10,663 nucleotides of DNA, from contig JASHVH010000426.1 of NCBI GenBank assembly GCA_030039575.1, forward strand, positions 1-10,663, given 5' to 3'. Of the stretch, positions 5,643 through 10,663 are shown in pieces; position 1 is the first letter of the stretch; the number at the start of each line of letters is the position of its first letter. Made by a program: the position numbers and the translations under genes. Below the pieces are notes generated by a model. The model was not told the DNA's origin. It did no database searches and saw nothing but the letters and a program-made list of their open reading frames with translations. Source of the DNA: Acidimicrobiales bacterium. GTDB taxonomy: Bacteria > Actinomycetota > Acidimicrobiia > Acidimicrobiales > Palsa-688.

Positions 5643-6671
5643 TCAACGGCTAGCGGGCCCTGGTCCCTCTTCGCGGAAAGCACCCCCGGCCGTACCCGGG
5701 GGCACGGCCAGTTCGCAGGACGGGCGGGCGTCACGGATCCACCCACCCGTGTTCGTAAAGAACGCCTCCGGGCCGTAGCCGCGCCCGCCCTCCATGGCCC
5801 ATCCCCGCCGGCGCACGGTTTCCTCTAGCGCTCTGACCAGGGCTCTCCCGATGCCCTGGCGGCGCACCCCGGCCTCGACCAGCACGCCGACGTTCAGGGG
5901 GCCACCCACTTGCGCGCTTTGCCATGCTGCCGCTGCCCCTGCGACGCGGCCCTCTCTCCGCCCCGTTAGGACGATGCTCTCGGTACCCGGGCCCGAGCCC
6001 AAAGAGCCCGCCGGCGCAGCCATCGCCAAGGCGTCGCGGTGCTCCCCCCGGTCGCCGAATTGGGTGGCGGCCATCGCCAGGACGTCAGGGCCCAGCAGAC
6101 GGCCTTCCGTGATCTCGAGGGCTAGCCCACCACGGCCCACAACCGCGGGTGGACCGAGGCAAACGTCGGCCAACTGGTCCCAGTGCCGGTCCCGTTCCTC
6201 CAGGAGCACGACCCGGTCGAAGGTCGTGCGCGAGCGGTAATGGCGCAACGCGGCTACGGCCGCCTCGGCGTCCTCCAGCGCCACCTGGTCAGCAAGCGTG
6301 ACATGAGGGGCCCACGGCCATCGCTCCGGCCGTAGCAGAGGCCCCGCCAGTGCCCCAGCTCTGAGACGGGCCAGGCGGTCCAGTTCCGGTCCGCCAATGG
6401 CCAGGTACACAACGGGGCTGGCGGGGTAGAAGGTGGCCACCGGCCCGAGCTCGACCGAGATAGGCCCGTCCTGAGCGGCGGCCGCGCCTCTTACCACACT
6501 TAGGGCGCCGTCCAGGTCGGTGGCCTTCACGTTGACGGGCGGCACCAGGGTCAGGTGCGGGGCGACTGCCCCGAGCGAACTGTCCCCGAGCGCCCGCCGC
6601 AGGCCTTCGACCTCCAAGGAAACCGGGAGGTCGAGCAAAAGGGCCACTCCCAGCCGGCGTCGCGGGCTCAT
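5643..6671 (-). CDS. 2'-5' RNA ligase-like (2H) domain fused to GNAT acetyltransferase
   Basis: The 342-residue product has two domains. The N-terminal half, about 5-170, carries the paired HxT motifs of 2H phosphoesterases, PHLTL (H39, T41) and PHVTL (H123, T125), as in LigT/ThpR-type 2'-5' RNA ligases and cyclic phosphodiesterases. The C-terminal half, about 180-325, is a GNAT domain with the acetyl-CoA-binding motif VRRQGIGRAL (269-278; pattern R/QxxGxG/A) after the strand NVGVLVE. Both sets of motifs are intact, so both activities are plausible, but the substrates (RNA end, nucleotide or small molecule) cannot be read from sequence. There is no signal peptide, so it is cytoplasmic. ATG at 6671 lies 9 bp after the atpC stop with no strong ribosome binding site, which suggests read-through and coupling from the atp operon. 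The C-terminal 17 residues are low-complexity and polar. Confidence 0.88.
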   Translation of the reverse strand: MSPRRRLGVALLLDLPVSLEVEGLRRALGDSSLGAVAPHLTLVPPVNVKATDLDGALSVVRGAAAAQDGPISVELGPVATFYPASPVVYLAIGGPELDRLARLRAGALAGPLLRPERWPWAPHVTLADQVALEDAEAAVAALRHYRSRTTFDRVVLLEERDRHWDQLADVCLGPPAVVGRGGLALEITEGRLLGPDVLAMAATQFGDRGEHRDALAMAAPAGSLGSGPGTESIVLTGRREGRVAGAAAAWQSAQVGGPLNVGVLVEAGVRRQGIGRALVRALEETVRRRGWAMEGGRGYGPEAFFTNTGGWIRDARPSCELAVPPGTAGGAFREEGPGPASR

Positions 6672-6680
6672 GCCGCGGCG

Positions 6681-6956
6681 CTACGACGTCGGCTCGGCAG
6701 AGTCGCAGAGGACTATGACGCGGTTGTTGCTGACTTCGACGAAGCCTCCGCCCACCTGGAAGCGCAGCTCGTCGGCGGCCGCCGCTCCTTCCGGGTGGAC
6801 GATCCTCAGGGGGTAAGCCTCCAATGCGCCGATGTAGGGCATGTGGTTGGCGAGAAAGGCGATATCGCCGTCAGCGGACCGGCAGACCACCATTTCGGCC
6901 TGCCCGGAGAACAGCGTGCCCGTCGGCGTCACCAGCTCGACTTGCGTGCTGGCCAT
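6681..6956 (-). CDS. atpC: F1 ATP synthase epsilon subunit, short form
   Basis: The 91-residue protein matches the N-terminal beta-sandwich of F1 epsilon: QVELVTPTGTLFSGQAEMVVCRSADGDIAFLANHMPYIGAL, then FQVGGGFVEVSNNRVIVLCDSAE. Epsilon belongs to the central stalk, contacting gamma and the c-ring. Typical bacterial epsilon is about 120-140 residues and ends with two alpha helices that can inhibit ATP hydrolysis. Here the stop codon falls just after the last sandwich strand, so the helical domain is absent. The next gene starts 9 bp on, and I saw no broken helical remnant in that space, so this looks like a natural short form. ATG at 6956 lies 8 bp downstream of the atpD stop, in conventional gene order. 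Confidence 0.95.
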   Translation of the reverse strand: MASTQVELVTPTGTLFSGQAEMVVCRSADGDIAFLANHMPYIGALEAYPLRIVHPEGAAAADELRFQVGGGFVEVSNNRVIVLCDSAEPTS

Positions 6957-6964
6957 GGCCGCGC

Positions 6965-9389
<2,425 letters not shown>

Positions 9390-9390
<1 letters not shown>

Positions 9391-10663
9391 TACGACGCCC
9401 CTCCGCCGGCCCCCGTCCCGGTCCCGGCACCGGCCCCGGAGCCCGCCGCCTCTCCTGCGGGGGCCGTGTTGGCCTCCGCTTCTGCGGGCCGGTCATCCCC
9501 CTCCGCCAGGACTTCGGCCTCCTGCTCCCCCTCCTCAGGCACGGCTTCGTCGCTCTTGACCGTGGCGAAGCCCTTCTTCACGTCGCGGATGGCGCCGTCG
9601 AGGGCATCGGTAGACGGGAGGTCCTTCGTGGTGCGGATGTGCTCGAGCAGGTCGGAGTGATCTGTCCTCAGGTACTGCAACAGGGCCGCCTCGAATTCCC
9701 TGACGTCTTCGACGGCGAGGTCGTCCAGGAACCCGCTCGTCCCGGCGTAGATCGCCACTACTTGCTCTTCGACCGGCACCGGAGAGCTTTGCGGCTGCTT
9801 CAATATCTCAGTCAGCCGGGCGCCTCGGTCCAGCTGGTGGCGTGATACGCGGTCTAGTTCCGACCCGAAGGTGGCGAACGCTTGAAGCTCCCTGAACTGA
9901 GCGAGGTCGATCTTGAGACTGCCGGAAACGGTCTTCATGGCTTTGATCTGGGCCGCGCCACCGACCCGGGAAACGGACTGGCCGACATTGATAGCCGGAC
10001 GGATGCCGGCATAAAAGAGGTCCGTTTCCAGGTAAATCTGGCCGTCCGTAATGGAGATCACGTTGGTCGGGATATACGCCGAAATGTCGCCGGCTTTGGT
10101 TTCCACTATTGGCAATGCGGTCAGCGAGCCGGCGCCGAGCTCGTCCGAGAGCTTGGCCGCTCGTTCGAGCAAGCGGCTGTGGAGGTAGAAGACATCGCCG
10201 GGGTAAGCCTCTCGTCCCGGAGGGCGTCTCAGCAACAAAGACAGTGTGCGGTACGCCTCCGCTTGCTTCGACAAGTCGTCATAAATAATGAGCGCGTCCT
10301 CGCCGTGGTCCATCCAGTGCTGGCCCATGGCGCAACCGGCGTAAGGAGCCAGGTACTTGTATGGCGCCGGGTCAGAGGCGGGCGAGTTGACCACCACCGT
10401 GTACTCCATGGCCCCGTGCTCGCGCAACGTGTCCACCGTTTGCGCCACCGTAGAACCCTTCTGGCCCACAGCCACATAAATGCATTTGACGCCCTGGCCG
10501 CGCTGGTTGATGACGCTGTCTATGGCGACGGACGTCTTGCCCGTTTTCCGGTCCCCGATAATGAGCTCCCGTTGGCCCCGTCCGATCGGTGTCATCGAGT
10601 CGATGGCCTTTATGCCGGTTTGCAGGGGCTGCTTCACGGGTTGGCGGTCAACGATCCCGGGGG
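9390..10663 (-). CDS. atpA: F1 ATP synthase alpha subunit, partial (N-terminus outside window), long C-terminal tail
   Basis: The window holds 423 C-terminal residues of alpha, beginning [23 protein letters not shown]; by comparison with E. coli alpha about 130 N-terminal residues lie beyond the edge. The P-loop GDRKTGKT (36-43 in this fragment; GDRQTGKT in E. coli) and [10 protein letters not shown], with the arginine finger, are intact, so the nucleotide site is normal. Alpha forms the alpha3beta3 hexamer and holds non-catalytic nucleotide sites. After the conserved [11 protein letters not shown] the protein continues for about 55 residues: first acidic ([15 protein letters not shown]), then Gly/Ala/Thr-rich to the end. 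Mycobacterial alpha also has a C-terminal extension at this place, reported to restrain ATP hydrolysis; this tail differs in composition, being acidic rather than basic. The stop overlaps the atpG start. Confidence 0.96.

Noticed and set aside
5588..5746. Upstream extension of the glycosyltransferase frame to a GTG at 5746
   Set aside because: Most of it overlaps the coding sequence of the 2H-GNAT fusion and reads as Pro/Arg-rich filler. I left it out while noting that the start is uncertain.

Overview
The window is a GC-rich segment in which every gene I can support lies on the minus strand, so reading order runs from high to low coordinates. The organism looks like an actinomycete-type bacterium (Actinomycetota). 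This rests on the high GC, frequent GTG starts, tight translational coupling, a 2H-phosphoesterase/GNAT fusion and a KANSL3/Tex30-type hydrolase. A deep lineage such as Acidimicrobiia is plausible, but I cannot prove it from this sequence alone.

Layout in transcription order. (1) 10663-6681: the distal F1 part of an ATP synthase operon, atpA (5' end outside the window), atpG, atpD and atpC, with gaps of only a few bases or stop/start overlaps. (2) 6671-5643: a fusion of an N-terminal 2'-5' RNA ligase-like (2H) domain and a C-terminal GNAT acetyltransferase, 9 bp after atpC and probably co-transcribed. (3) 5587-3965: a polytopic GT39/PMT_2-type membrane glycosyltransferase. (4) 3964-3696: a 269-bp non-coding spacer holding a 14-bp tandem repeat array with G-quadruplex potential. 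(5) 3695-2079: a UDP-galactopyranose-mutase-like FAD protein with a strong ribosome binding site. (6) 2070-526: a very acidic zinc-ribbon protein, 8 bp downstream and probably coupled, whose sequence shows a two-fold internal duplication. (7) 525-316: a 210-bp spacer rich in inverted and direct repeats. (8) 315-1: the N-terminal 105 residues of an alpha/beta hydrolase running out of the window.

The atp genes build the F1 motor. Several subunits carry unusual ends: epsilon is short and seems to lack its C-terminal helical domain, alpha has a long acidic then Gly/Ala-rich tail, beta has a Ser/Thr/Ala-rich N-terminal tail, and gamma is extended at its C-terminus. The glycosyltransferase and the FAD protein may together serve envelope polysaccharide or glycolipid synthesis, which is inference from family and adjacency. 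I saw no tRNA, rRNA, CRISPR array, insertion sequence or phage gene. I do not claim a wholly new system. The most unusual signals are the telomere-like G-rich array, the duplicated zinc-ribbon protein, the repeat-rich spacer with a start codon in a hairpin loop, and the altered termini of the F1 subunits.
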